Assembly: GCA_028752905.1 (NCBI GenBank)
Contig: JAQNBH010000010.1
Span: 26,392,242 to 26,456,241 of the forward strand
DNA from: Cladorhizidae sp. MBARI D1340-BT2
Lineage: Eukaryota; Porifera; Demospongiae; Poecilosclerida; Cladorhizidae
DNA length: 64,000 nucleotides
Reading direction: 5' to 3'
A program made the translations under genes and the position numbers. Positions 9,281 through 20,937 of this stretch are shown here, in pieces. The notes under the pieces were generated by a model. It saw only the letters and a list, made by a program, of their open reading frames with translations. It was not told the DNA's origin and did not search any database. Position 1 is the first letter of the stretch. Each line of letters opens with the position of its first letter.

Positions 9281-11689
9281 GATTAGTTATACTATGTATT
9301 CATTGAACAGCAATGCTCACAATTAACATTTTAAATGGACAACTAATGTAATATAGCTAATATTACTGTCACAGCCATATTGATTTACAATCACAAATGA
9401 CCATAACAAGATTTTCTTCCAATCCAAACACATGACTAGATACTATATAGTTTCATTAGAATAGATCAGATATAAAGTAGTAAATGTTAATATCTGTGTG
9501 TGTATTTTGGAAATGACGGTGCTGACAAATGCAAATTTTTTTTTTTATGCATGAATAATAACTGTTATTGTTTCATCAAAATAGCCAAAACATGAAGTAC
9601 AAAATGTTTCATTATTGTTTAGTTGATATATAGTTGATGGTAATTATACTTACATCGCTGGCGGCCATCTTGAATATCTGTGCATGTGCAAGAACATCAG
9701 TTATGATAAAAACATGCAAACTTGCTTCTTTGGCATGCAAACCATTTATTTAATTGCCAACTTTTGCATTTACAGCTCAATATAATTGAATAGCAGCCAT
9801 TTTGGCGGCCATCTTGAATTTCTCAAATTCCTCAAGGGTGTCAAGTTGGCAGAGGAGAGGAGATAGAATCAGGGCCAGAGACTGCAAGATGGTGAACTAG
9901 AAATCAGGCCAATAACATCAGATTCAGTTACAGAGAGTGTCAGGAAAAGTCTGGAAAGGAAGAGGATTGGATACAATTGGAGGATAGCATGAATTGGCTA
10001 GTGGAGAACGTGTTGCCATTGGGTGAGTTGGTACAGAAAAATGGTCTTTTTCTTGTGGAACGAACAAAAGACCAAAACTTTTTGGAAGGAAAGAATGAGG
10101 AGACTGGAAGAAGACAAGTTTATTTCTTTTAATGGTAGATGAAATGACATTTCTAAGAGAGCGATAAGCCAGATAAAGAACAGGTGAATCTAGTTTTTTA
10201 GCATGTGAGAGAAGATTGCCAGCTGAGCTCCAACTTAGTTGGTGAGACATTCGAACTTTTATCTAGAATTGGCCATCCAAATGAAAAGTGGCTGGCCCTG
10301 CGTATACATACCTAGAGACCTTGAGCGTACCGCGTAACTTTAGCCCGAATGCAATGACAAGGAAAATGTATCCAGAAGAATGTGCTTCATTTCAAAGGTT
10401 ATTTGAAGTCTCGGGGGTATATGGTTGCGAATCTATGTCAGCTTGAATTTGACCTTGGATCGGGCCCTTCTCCTTGAGCAATGTTTGACAACAAATCATT
10501 GGACTGGTGTGTATAAAAATGATCATAACTTCATAATGAAACATCCAAATGCACTGAAACTTTACAAAGTGAAAGTTTGTGTGTTTAACTAGAGTAAGAG
10601 TAAAATAAATTAAAAAACACTATTAGGTCACCACTTAAGAGATCAGCTGGAGAAGCGAGATTGTGACATTAGGAAGAAAATTAGAGGTTTTAAGAGAGAG
10701 ACTTTGGACATTGATGTTAAGGTTTAGGTTCGTGGTATCTTTTGATAGCTGGGAGAAGAGATAAAAGTAGACCCAAAAGAGGGAGAGCAGGATGAGGATG
10801 TGGAGAATTGCTGAGGGCTGATGAGAGGATGTTTGGGATAGAGTTGAAGAGAAAGGGGGAAAGTGTTTTGAAGTGGGCTTGGAGGTAAATGGTTTTGTTG
10901 GGGGACTACCATTGTTGATGCCAGGATGAGCGTGCCAATATCTTATATTAAGGGGAAACTCTTGGGTAGATAAGGGATTAACAGGAGAAGGCAATAGAGC
11001 TTTTTGTAACTTCTGCAAGTTATTCCCTGGACACTGGTCTTCCTTGGTGTTCTGCTTTTGAAAAGCTTCTCACCACTCCTGTAATGTATCTTAACCTAGG
11101 ACTATAATAATTATTAGAGAAGTCTTCTACATTCTAATTAATTAACCAGAATTTGTAGAGAGCATTACTCCTACTGTTGATCTTGACTTGATTGAGTGAA
11201 ATATTCAGGTATTCTGGGTCGATAACAGTACAACCTGCACTTGGCCATTTTAAGTACCGCAAACTTATTCGTCTATACTACTAGTGTCATGATAACTACA
11301 ATTCTCCTCCTCCTCCTCCTCTTCCTGGTTCATCTCAACTTCTACTCCACTAACACTGCAAGCTGTGTGAGTGTTTTCTTCAGTTCTGATCATAGAATTT
11401 TAGCTTTAGTCTCCATCCTACTAAAGTTTGTGAGCTTTATCACAGGAGCAGCACAGAATTGCCATTTGGTCCATGGTCTCAACTAAATTTGCCAAAGGTA
11501 AACTAGAGAGTTTTCTCAGCATTGCAAGTCCAACGTGCTCTCCTGTTCATGTTTGGAAGTCTGGCTAGAGAGACTAACTCTAACTATTTACACTTTTATT
11601 AACCTGGAAATTATCGTTACCTTTAATGCGCTTGCTAAACTGGAAATGAGAGCCACGCTCAATATTGCGAATATCTGAGCTGGTACTCA
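9281..11689. other. Stretch without a recognisable gene
   Basis: Low-complexity AT-rich sequence with no supported coding region. It holds the inverted repeat partner of 2881-2925 at 9803-9836. Bases about 10505-10560 resemble 44274-44345 inside the 1.5-kb MITE (shared words ATCATAACTT and CATCCAA, then AAACTTTA). Confidence 0.55.
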
Positions 11690-12500
11690 TCCTATCCCTG
11701 CACCAGTTTGGAATCTGTCTGGAAAATACTATTCATAACTATTTCTCCATATCACAGTCCAAGTTATGACATCAATAATCGCATCTTAAAACACCGCACA
11801 CCAACTGGTACCTTGATTATAGATCACATCATCTTATCTATGTCAGAAGAGGAGTGGTAAAGAGCTTGTATGATAGAGCCACGAGATTAGTGATGGAGAA
11901 AGAGGACCTATGGAAGGAAGAACATCATTTGAGTACTGTAGGGCCTTTAAAGAGAATAGTTATCTACAAGCCTTCATCAATCCTTCGTCTGTAGATATAT
12001 CCAATTGCAGAAAGTAAGATAAGTACACCTGTACAGGCAATTAGGGGTCTAAAGAAGGACCCTGTGATTTCTTATGCAGCAGGGATCAATGAAGACATCA
12101 GGAGGGTCTGCAGGAAGTTCAACATCAGAGTTGTTTTCAGGAGAGCACAACTGAGCAGAGTGAAGGATGAATTACCAGCTAGTGTGTTGTGTACTACATC
12201 CCTTGTAGCTGTGGGAAGTACTACACAGGGGAGGGCAACAGAAGACTGGACACAAGAGTAAAAGAACATCAAGATGCTGGGTGCTCAAGAAAAATCTGAA
12301 AATATGCATGGGAGAATGAACATTTTGTTGAAGGAAATCATCATTTTAGACCAAGCCAGAGGACAGAAGAAATTGCTAGTGAAGGAGGCTTGCATATCAG
12401 CCTAGCCCAAAGTGTGAGCGGTTCAATCGAGGCTGTGGAATGGATCTGCCTGGCTGCTAGGATGATACTCTCAAGAGCCTGAACTTCAAGCCACGACCAC
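11690..12500 (+). pseudogene. Penelope-like element fragment: RT C-terminus and GIY-YIG endonuclease
   Basis: The reading shifts between frames. At about 11845-11910 the conceptual protein reads RRGVVKSLYDRATRLV, the conserved post-RT segment of Penelope-like elements. At 12070-12180 it reads AGINEDIRRVCRKFNIRVVF. From 12189 comes VYYIPCSCGKYYTGE, followed by RRLDTRVKEHQDA: the GIY-YIG nuclease with its Cys pair (C-x-C), the Y-x10-YTGE core (IG to TG) and the Arg helix. The rest up to 12480 keeps AQSVSG and AVEWICLAA but with stops and shifts. Such elements reverse-transcribe and nick target DNA with this nuclease. This copy is dead and has a sister at 51880-52690. Confidence 0.8.
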
Positions 12501-12985
12501 CATGATTTTTTGTCTTTCAGTTATTTATCTTTCTATGCTGAGGTTTTGAGGTTTTAATATCTTATTTTATTATTATTTTAACCTATATTATAATATATTT
12601 ATATTGTTTATTTCATTTTTATTATTTCTTTTCTATTCACTATTATTATCTTTGTTTCATATTTCTCCATGTGCTGGATGTATGTGTCTGGGTGTGATTT
12701 GCATCATGTGCTGGGTAGCTAGCTAACGGTAAGAGTCTTAGCATCTCATTATTCCCGATAAAGGTTAGAGCATCTATTGAAAGAAGTAAAATTCAAGTTG
12801 ATTATTGAGAAGGTCATAGTATGGAAATTTATATTTAAAGTATTACTTACGGTTGTGACAAATTTAAGCAGGTTACCACATTTTCACACACATATATACA
12901 TAAAACACATTGAGATGGAGAGCCAAAAAGTACACAAAAAGTGTGGAAACTGATTCCACAGGAGATTGTGGTGGAGAGAAAAAAT
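12500..12985. other. Penelope 3' flank with hammerhead-like repeat remnant
   Basis: AT-rich tail after the endonuclease. Bases 12754-12785 match, on the plus strand, the family seen intact on the minus strand at 25909-25938 (CCCGATAAAGG, then TTAGAGCATCTA, then TTGAAAG). It therefore lies downstream of, and on the same strand as, the Penelope ORF, as a Penelope terminal repeat should. The catalytic boxes are mutated. Confidence 0.5.
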
Positions 12986-12988
12986 ATT

Positions 12989-13347
12989 TTAGTTCGATAA
13001 ATCTGTCTCCAGGTCATCTGCTAATGCATTGAAATCCCTACTTCGAAGAGCTGCCACAAATGTTCTCCATGTGATAGGCTTGCTCCCCATGCCACTCAGC
13101 CACTTTTCCATGGTCGTGCTGCATTTCTCTTCAAAATTTCCACCAGCTACTTCCCATACAATATTTAGTAGATCAGAAGAGATATGTAACATAATACCAA
13201 GTATCTTGCAGTCGGTGGCAACATGTTGTATGATTTTTAAAGTGTCCGATTTATGATAGCATTGAAAGCTATGCATTTCATGAAGGAGTGGTTTAGAGTC
13301 CATGGTCCTTGTTCGAGGCTCTGCTGATAACTTGTCAGATGGTAACC
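12989..13347 (-). CDS. Death-domain protein, terminal exon (copy A)
   Basis: The last coding exon of an otherwise unassembled gene. It starts after an acceptor (GTGCGTAG before 13347; phase 1, the first two bases completing a codon) and ends at TAA 12989-12991, about 118 residues. The C-terminal ~85 residues read as a death-fold domain: six short amphipathic stretches with ILGIMLHISS, then LLNIVWEV, the KWLSG helix, and the hallmark ITWRTFVAALRSRDFNALAD. Death domains mediate homotypic contacts in apoptosis and innate signalling in the cytosol. The copy at 53268-53626 differs at 13 of 118 residues, yet neither has a stop or indel, unlike everything around them, which suggests selection on the protein. 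I could not assign upstream exons; the conserved frame at 13500-13690 is a candidate. A fragment of a decaying duplicate is the alternative. Confidence 0.65.
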
Positions 13348-15440
13348 CTACGCACCAGAATAAAATAGTAGTCATCACACTGCATTATTCCACCACAACT
13401 TTAACAAACACAAACAATTAATGGGAATCTGCATTGAATGTGTGCCATTACCACTTATGGAATTCATGCACTAGTGCATTATGCATTGCATTGTTCTCTT
13501 TGGGATGAATATATTCATGTTGTCGTTGGAGTAGAGTACTTATAAACTGTGAAGATTTTTGTCTTGTATTCTTTATTGTGTTCACAGGTTGCAGGAGGTA
13601 CACTGGACTAGATATATTATTGCCACATGTCAAAGAGCTATGAATCGGTATAATATCACACACTGAGCAGCGCATAATATGATTGACGTTCATTTTCTAC
13701 AGAAGCCTGAATGAACACCTAATAGTCAATATAAATATCTTGAAATATGTCATTGTTGAAGCAACTGTTGTCTTACTGTTTCCATTGAGGATTCTTGTAT
13801 ATCAGCACAGAGAGAAAGGAGAGTTGTGTAGGTGAAAAATTAGGGCTAAGCTACAATCTCTCCTAGACACTGCACTCTTACCCCAAGCCCAAGTCAGCCT
13901 CCATCTTAACTGCTGAGATGTTTCTTCACTAAGCTCTACCTTGTTAGAGTCGTACAGGGTAACTCAATCCAGGTCACTTGGTCGATGGCAACTTTATTAG
14001 CTTGCAATTATGTTTTTGGCAGAGTAAACATGTCATACCCTATCCTATGTTCCAACTCTAACATCCACAGCAAGTCCAACTTCCTTTTTTGATCAATGTT
14101 AGCCCTGCTGTGCTTGTTTGCGCTGCTGGAAACACCTCATTAGGACGTTCAACATTCAGCATGTCCGGCTCGCGAGGCAAACTGTTGCAAGTTTTTCATA
14201 TAAAACATTGACAAAATGAACTTTGAGAGTACAATGATAATTTAAAGGCTAAACACTCGGGATAGTACTCTGCAGTGTACAGGAATAGGATGGAAAGCTC
14301 ATAAAACTTACCACAATGTAGTAGCATGGTTTCATTTGCCCCCAGCGGGTTTTGTTAGTACTGAGCTGACCTGTGAAGCTGCTGCACTTCTGCACCTCAA
14401 CCAGCTCTTCAGTTCCATTACAGAAGCAGTTGAGGCTCAAGCCCATTCACTGCCGCTCTAGCAACATCTTCTGCTCTGGACAAACAAGTCAACTGCCACC
14501 TGGCAATGGGTTCTGAGCAGCAAGTTCACAGGGAAATGAGTTCTGAGCAGCAAGTTTACAGCACTCATTTTATTATCCACTTCAGCACGCTCCCCATTAG
14601 TATGCTAACATCATGTTCTATAAGAGGAACTGACTCACATAGATCAGTCTGTCTTTGGCAAGACATCTTTAGTGACAGATAAACATGCATTGTCAAACTG
14701 GAAGGCACAAGTAGTAAACCAGAAAGATACCAGTTGACAAAGTTTGAGATAGCTGCTATATGTTCATTTCCTAGGGGTTCCTATCAAATAAAGGCTGGAG
14801 GTGCACCGCATATTTTGATGTCAACAGAAACCATTACTTTTAATGAAACGTGGGCAATAGTGAGTTTATGTCCAGTGTTGGTCCACATTTACTATGTAAC
14901 AATAACAAGCAAAGTAATGCAGCATTTCTTTAAAAAAAGTTGCTAGGTGGAGAGAAGGAAATATGGCGGAGCTAGAAATTATTTCCTAATTGCCTTGTCC
15001 ACATGCTGATAATAATAATGTAGTTATCTGAATAGTTTCCATGCGGAGTGCAGCTTAGCCATAATGTGTGTGTGTGTGTGTGTGTGTTAAAAAAAACTTT
15101 GAAAAAACTTGAGCCAAGTGGATCAGGTGACCCTTTACCAATTTATTTTAAATGGTAAAGGGTCTCTTATTTGTTTCTTTCTTTTGACATACCAGACATA
15201 CCAACCCTGTATACACTCTCAATGAATTCTCAGTTGACACTACAATAACCTTCTCAATAATTAATAATCTATCGTGTTTCGATTAGATGCTCTAACCTTC
15301 ATCGAGACACTAAGACTCATGTGAGTCTGCTATACACCAGTAGCTAGATGTTCATGACATGCTATATACAAAACTATTGGCACACATATCCAAACATGAA
15401 CCAGAACAAGGATCTAGTACAAGAACCAGATGTGGGGAAA
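13348..15440. other. Non-coding part of copy A
   Basis: Aligns with 53640-57000. On the minus strand 13500-13690 keeps an open frame (with SSPVYLLQPVN and SQFISTLLQ) also open at 54130-54300 in copy B. It may be an exon of the death-domain gene, but splice signals are not convincing. A GT microsatellite lies at 15065-15087. An imperfect ACCCTTTACCA / TGGTAAAGGGT inverted repeat lies at about 15130-15166, and a worn Penelope-terminal repeat at 15270-15306 (minus). Confidence 0.5.
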
Positions 15441-15626
15441 TACCAAAATAATAATAAATACATAAATTAATAACTAAAAATCTAACAAGTTCAACTCCCG
15501 ACTGACGACAGGCATTCCCGTGCTGGACTGAAGTGGGGGAATGCCTTGTCTGTTTTTGGGTCAGTCGGGAGTTGAACTTGTTAGCTTTTTAGTTATTTAT
15601 TTATGTATTTAGTTATTATTTTGGTA
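15441..15626. repeat. 186-bp foldback hairpin
   Basis: Two arms of about 65 bp: the left arm from 15441 (TACCAAAATAATAA...) through TTCAACTCCCGACTGAC is the near-exact reverse complement of the right arm from GTCAGTCGGGAGTTGAA to TTGGTA at 15626. The loop itself pairs (GGCATTCCC with GGGAATGCC). It sits directly before the LINE fragment and is absent from copy B. It may be a MITE or the product of template switching. Confidence 0.85.
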
Positions 15627-15718
15627 TTTTTGTAATTGAAAAAAATATATATTATAATAATAAAATAATACACATATAAATAATAATAAAAATAAATAAT
15701 ATTCCTGTCGGCTATGCC

Positions 15719-16858
15719 TTGGTACTGTTACGCAATTGCTTTGCCCTCCCGAAGCTTTTGCATGTCCTTTGCACCGCCCCTTGCTTTCAATCAGCCACCC
15801 TGGAGACCTACGATGTGTGTCTGCGGGAAATCCTATGCAGTATTACCAACAACTTTCTGGAGCCAGGTAGCTCAGCGTTGTCACAAACCACTCTTCCAGT
15901 GAAGTTTGGGGGTCTGGGGATCCGCAGCGCTGTTGAAGTCGCTCCCTCTGCTTTTCTGGCCTCAACTTTTTCTTCATCTGAGCTGGTCAATGCCATCCTT
16001 CCCCCATCCTTCAGGTCACTCCCTGCTCCTTTCGTGGTCGAGGCGCAGTCATGCTGGTCAGTGGGACATAATCACCAGCCTCCTGAGGGTGCTGCTGCTT
16101 GCAAGCAGAAGTGGTGGGACGGTTTGCGGGCTGCTTCTGCTGCTGAACGGCTGCTAGAGGGTGCAGAAAATGATGAGGAGCGTGCCCGTCTTCTCTCAGT
16201 GTCCACCAAGGAGTCGGGTGCCTGGCTGAGGGCATTGCCTTTGACATCTCTAGGCCTGTGGATGGACGACAACACTGTGAGGGTTGCTGTAGGTCTGCGC
16301 TTGGGAACAGCAGTCTGTGGGCCCCACTCCTGCCACCTTTGTGGGACTGCTGTTGATGCCCTAGGTAGGCATGCCCTCAGCTGTAGGCGGAGTGTGGGAA
16401 GACATCAACAGCATGCGGCAGTGAACGACATCATCAAAAATAGGTTTGGCGGCTGCTCATCTTCCCTCCAGGCTAGAGCCTTCGGGCCTTTTGAGATCAG
16501 ATGGCAAGAGACCGGATGGTGTGACACTGGCCCCATGGAAGTCTGGCTGTTTGCTGACTTGGGATGCCACCTGCCCGATACGTTTGCTTTGTCATACAGA
16601 GCACATGCCACCCAAGAGCCAGGGAGGGTCGCTGAAGCAGCAGAGGAACGGAAAAGCGAGAAGTATCGGGAGCTTCCACCAGGCCACGTGTTCTCGCCCA
16701 TAGCCATTGAGACCTTGGGGGCAATTGGCCCGAAGTCACTGGCCTTTTTGAACAGAGTCGGGCGAGCCCAAATCGACAGAGTACCTGCTCCAGAGACTAT
16801 CCGTAGTGGTCCAGCGGGGGAACTGCACATCTGTACTGGGCAGCACAGGCATCTGACA
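15719..16858 (+). pseudogene. 3' end of a LINE with restriction-like endonuclease
   Basis: No start codon and no RT core: a 5'-truncated copy. The main frame reads the post-RT thumb region (SLPVKFGGLGIRS, then APSAFLAS), followed by a C-terminal block with SGAWLRALP, LGLWMDDNTVRVAVGLRLG and a CCHC-like finger at about 16330-16385 (CHLCG...HALSC). Next comes the restriction-like nuclease motif RSDGKRPDG with the WDATCP strand, but this lies in another frame (about 16495-16590), so two frameshifts bracket it. The frame returns for [20 protein letters not shown] and AFLNRVG. The K/RPD...D signature and Cys-His finger are those of R2/R4-type LINEs, which nick target DNA with this domain. It ends in a TA microsatellite at 16871-16892. 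Confidence 0.8.
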
Positions 16859-16890
16859 GTTTCCCAACAAAATATATATATATATATATA

Positions 16891-17000
16891 TAGGAAAGTA
16901 CTGGGATGGCTAGTCCTACTGCAGTTTCATGCGAATGCAATCATCAGGGACCACATTCGCATGAAACTGCAGTAGGACTAGCCATCCCAGTACTTTTCTA
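16891..17000. repeat. 110-bp near-perfect inverted repeat (47-bp arms)
   Basis: Arm 16891-16937 is the reverse complement of 16954-17000 with one mismatch; the loop is the 16 bases 16938-16953. A run of TA lies just before it. It immediately follows the LINE fragment and could form a very stable cruciform or RNA hairpin. Confidence 0.92.
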
Positions 17001-17217
17001 TATTCAATAGCTCTGCCCTAACACAGCATTGAGCACTATTTGTAGCCTTCATCAGCAAACTACCTTCTAAGTATATATATATATAATTTTTTTGTCTTGT
17101 CTTGTTTTATAAATATATGCTTGATAATAAAAATATTTTGTTTCAATAAAAAAATATATATAATTATATAATTATATATATAATAAAAATAAAAGTAAAT
17201 ACATGTAATTATGGTGG

Positions 17218-17522
17218 TCGTGGCTACAAGTTCAGGCCAGGCAAGTCCATTCCACAGTATCGATTGAACCGCTCACACTTTGGTGCTAGGCTGATGTGCA
17301 ATGCCTCCTTCACTAGCAGTTCATTCTGTCTTCTGGTCTGGTCAAGATGGTGGCTTCCTCCCACAAAATCAGATCCATTATCCAATCAATGCATGTTCAG
17401 CAATAGCAGACTTCTCTTTAGTACACTGTCTACAGGTATCTTGATGTTCTTTCACTCTGGTCTCCAGTCTTCTGATGGTCTCCCCTATGTAGTACTTGCC
17501 ACAGTCTGTATATAGTTCTTCC
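17218..17522 (-). pseudogene. Penelope GIY-YIG fragment (third copy)
   Basis: On the minus strand from 17510 the reading is CGKYYIGETIRRLETRVKEH, followed by TKEKSAIAEHA. This is a better-preserved GIY-YIG core than the two plus-strand copies, with YIGET intact. A stop follows the EHA helix. The C-terminal part (NELLVKEALHISLAPKCERFN) continues in a shifted frame to about 17260. It is truncated before the first Cys of the finger. Orientation is opposite to the fragment at 11690-12500. Confidence 0.75.
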
Positions 17523-17849
17523 TCTTCTTCTTATGTTTGTTAGTAAAGCAATGGAGAACTACACATGTGAGCCGGCCCAGTCAGCCAGTGTGGTGCCTCG
17601 ACCAAGCTATATTATTTTTATTATTTTTTTACACTGGCCCATTAAACGATTATTGAACCCCAGAGCTTATTCAACTCATTTAATGCCAGCACAATTACAA
17701 AGTCGATTAATGCTTAGGAATGAAATTAAAAAATCCAAACTCGAAACAAGCCCAACATAAATAATAGCCCATGTTTACACTTTGCAAAGATATGGGGAAA
17801 AAACTATGCTTGAAAAACTTCGACCCATCCTAGTATTTTGTTATGTAAC

Positions 17850-18045
17850 CACTCACTAAGTTGTTCATGCATGTGAGTAAAGAGCTTCTGTAATTGATTT
17901 GAGACAGGATGCAATGAAATGTGTATGTAACCACTCACTAAGTTGTTCATGCATGTGAGTAAAGAATGTCTGTAATTGGATGAAGGGAGCACTAAGTTGT
18001 TCATGCATGTGAGTAAAGAATGTCTGTAATTGGATGAAGGGAGAG
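17850..18045. repeat. Tandem repeat, three units
   Basis: The word CTAAGTTGTTCATGCATGTG recurs at about 17857, 17938 and 17992, each followed by AGTAAAGA and a TGTAATTG word. Unit lengths are about 81 and 54 bp, because the first unit carries extra sequence. Confidence 0.8.
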
Positions 18046-18639
18046 TAAAGAAATATAGAGTATGTGCAAAAAAGGCAAGATTGTAAAAGGAAAAAGGATT
18101 TGAGACAGGATGCAATGACCTTTTCTAACTTGTTTATTGTTGTTGTGTACACTGCTCATTTCAACACATGCCATGTCTTGTTGCTATTGTCATGTAGGGT
18201 CGGCTACAGACAGACAACCAGACAAGCAAACAGAGCAATGCAGCTGTAGAGATCTTCTCAATGGAATTAACATTGAAGAAAGCTTAGGCTAATGGAGAAG
18301 AGACTCCTTTGCACGACTGCAAAACTAGAGCAAGATGATTCTTTAAAAAATAACTTTAAAAAACATGCTTACAAAAGTTTAGCCAAAAAAAAATAAATCA
18401 TCCTCTGTTTTGCTCCTCCCTATTGCAGCAAAATTTTATTTCACAGCATTAGTAAAATGAACTCAAAATCAAACACAATCTCTCTCCATCCCATGGCCAG
18501 CAATGATGCTGTTGCAGTCACATTCTCTCATGCCAATGGACTAGATTGTACTCAGTTATGTTGAGAATACATTGATTATGGTATGTGCAGAGATTCTTAA
18601 AATTCATTTTCGAACTGCATGCTATACCATGAATGAAAC

Positions 18640-18905
18640 AACTCTTTGCATAGAGTAGGGCTTCCTCTAGCCACTGGTGCTTATTTCAGCTCTTTAGCAC
18701 TTGGCAATCTGGAGATATTTATGTGGCAAAATCTGGCACCCTGGTTTTGGTACCATCACTTTAGCTCCAGTAACTTGGGTATAATATGAAAAAGAGACCG
18801 CACAGAGAAACCTATCTTTTGAGCTATATATCAAGACCACACCATGAAGTTTGCAGAATCTATGTTGTTACAAACTGGTATGTGGTTTCATACCCTTAAA
18901 TTCAA
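18640..18905 (+). repeat. Interspersed repeat, family of the 1.5-kb MITE
   Basis: Shares GGGCTTCCTCTAGCCACTGG, then TTTTGAGCTATATATCAAG and ACCATGAAGTTTGCAGAATC, with 43975-44190 (same strand) and, inverted, with 34130-34300 and 43625-43800. No terminal repeats are left here. It is present in copy A but not at the matching point of copy B. Confidence 0.75.
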
Positions 18906-18950
18906 TTAATAGCTTTTGGTGAATATATATGGTTACACTAGCGAATGAGT

Positions 18951-20337
18951 TATTCCTTTTGCATTTTTGAGCAAATTATTCCAACATCATTCAAACGCTG
19001 TTAAATAAAGACCCTTTTCCAATCGCAAAGAATCTTTTTTACTCTGCATTTCAAATCATTTGCGGTTCAATATTCTTGCCCTCGTTCACGTGACCCTCGA
19101 GTGCCTCAAGTTCAATCGGGCTTCGTCAGCTGCTTCTAGTTCATTTGTCATTAGGCAATCCCTCGCTTCTTGTATCATTCATAATGTCATTCTTCAGCCA
19201 AAAAGGCCCTCGATATTAATGCCAGCCTTGAAGAGGATAGAATAGCAAATAAAATTGCGCGATGAAATGACCGTAGCTCCACCATCTGCTATAGATCAAA
19301 CAAGGGCTATAACATTTTACTCTAAACCATTCTGCTGCAGAACTGCTCTAGAATAGACCTTCCAGGTAGCTCAGACTCAGGGTAAGCTGTCTATCATTTC
19401 TAAAGATTGCTAAGCTTTGTTTAGCTAATTTACACTGATAACCTGGTTTAAGCTTACAGTTAATAAGCTGGTTTGGGTTAGCTTGAATGATGAGCATATT
19501 TAAAATTTGAAGGGTAAACTCAAGAGCATAGCTTTGCCTAGGCTATGGTACGGAGGCTTGAAGACCCAGCTGATGTAGACTATTTTTAAGATATAGATAA
19601 TCTTTTGACTGCTTAGCTTACTCCTAAATCAAATGTTTTGCTGAATCAAGCTAAGCAGTCAAGTCTGGTCTTAGCCTATGTTAAGATGGTCCTTCAAGCC
19701 CCCAAGCTAAACTCCAATCCACAACCCAGGCAAAGCTAAGCTATCATTAAAATTTTAAGCTTCCTTCTTCCTTAAGCTAAACCAAACCAGCTTATAAACT
19801 GTAAGGTTGTTAGCTAAAGTAGGCCTAGCAAGCTTTAGAAATGACAGAGAGCTTGCCGTGTTCTGTCTGATGAACTGACAGTAGAACTACCTTGGAAGTT
19901 TTATCCTAGACCGGCCCCCCAAAAGAATGGTTCGAAGTAAAATGTTGTAGCCCTTGCTTGGTCTGTAGCAGATGCTGGAGTTAGTCAACATTTGTTTCGT
20001 CGGTCATCTATATCGGCTCCTCTATTTCTTCGAGGCTGGCATTAATATTGAGGGCCATTCGCTGAAGTACGAAGTTAATAACGGTAGAAGTAAGAGGCTG
20101 CCAAACGACAAAGAAACTAGAGTACGAAGCAGATAGAATGAGGCTTACAAATGACTGTGCAAAGGAAGGGGAGCAAATTAAACCGTGAACGAGTTTGAAA
20201 TATTTGAAATTTGAAATCCCCCCCCCCCCCACCAAAAAAAATTCTTCGCCAATGGTCCTTATTTAACCAATGGTCCTTATTTAAAACGGTATTCAAACAA
20301 TGTTGGAATGATGTGACTTAAAAATGCCAACGGAATA
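18951..20337. repeat. 1.39-kb palindromic foldback element (copy A)
   Basis: The left half reads, inverted, as the right half along almost its whole length, with the turn near 19640. Examples: TATTCC...TTTGAGC against GGAATA at 20332-20337; AAGGCCCTCGATATTAATG (19201) against CATTAATATTGAGGGCC (20040); GGTTTAAGCTTACAGTTAAT (19444) against the AGCTTATAAACTG near 19790. There is no open frame of note. A matching palindrome sits at 60165-61635, so it was present before the duplication. Confidence 0.88.
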
Positions 20338-20937
20338 ATAACGCAAGGTAGCCAGAACTTTTAGGTCCTACTTTTACTATAGGTACACACTGCTGTCATG
20401 ACTAATGCCTCATATATAGCTGCTAGACCAGACAAGGTGGGCACACATAGGCTATATCCTCATATACAGCTGCTGGACCAGACAAGTTGGGCACATAGGT
20501 GCACACTACTGTTATGACTAATGCCTCATATACAGCTGCTAGATTACACCACTAAAAGCTAGCTAGCTACACTGCTAGAAGAAGTTAGGAAGAGACTCTG
20601 GTGGCAGCAAATTACCAAGGTTGGTATCTGTCACTTCTCTGAGTCAACCAAGCTGAGCCAAGCACTGGCCACAGCTCCATTTCTCCGCTTAGCCAAACAC
20701 CAGCTGTCTTCTTACAAGTTTCTGAAAAAATAAGGTAAAGCAACAAAATAGCTGTCTTACTAAACCAGTCCACTTCGATGATAAGGTAAAAACCACCGCT
20801 TGCCACCAGATGTTAGAGTCTCCAACCACAAGAGACTGAGAGTACATATTCAGCAAGTATTCAGCATTTCTGTGTGTATATTGTTTGATATTCTGAATAG
20901 TGTTTTACATGATTATTGAATTTCCCCCCTGTGATGA

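Noticed and set aside
15714..15902. Short ATG frame at the start of the LINE fragment
   Set aside because: It overlaps the LINE thumb region in another frame and has no motif.
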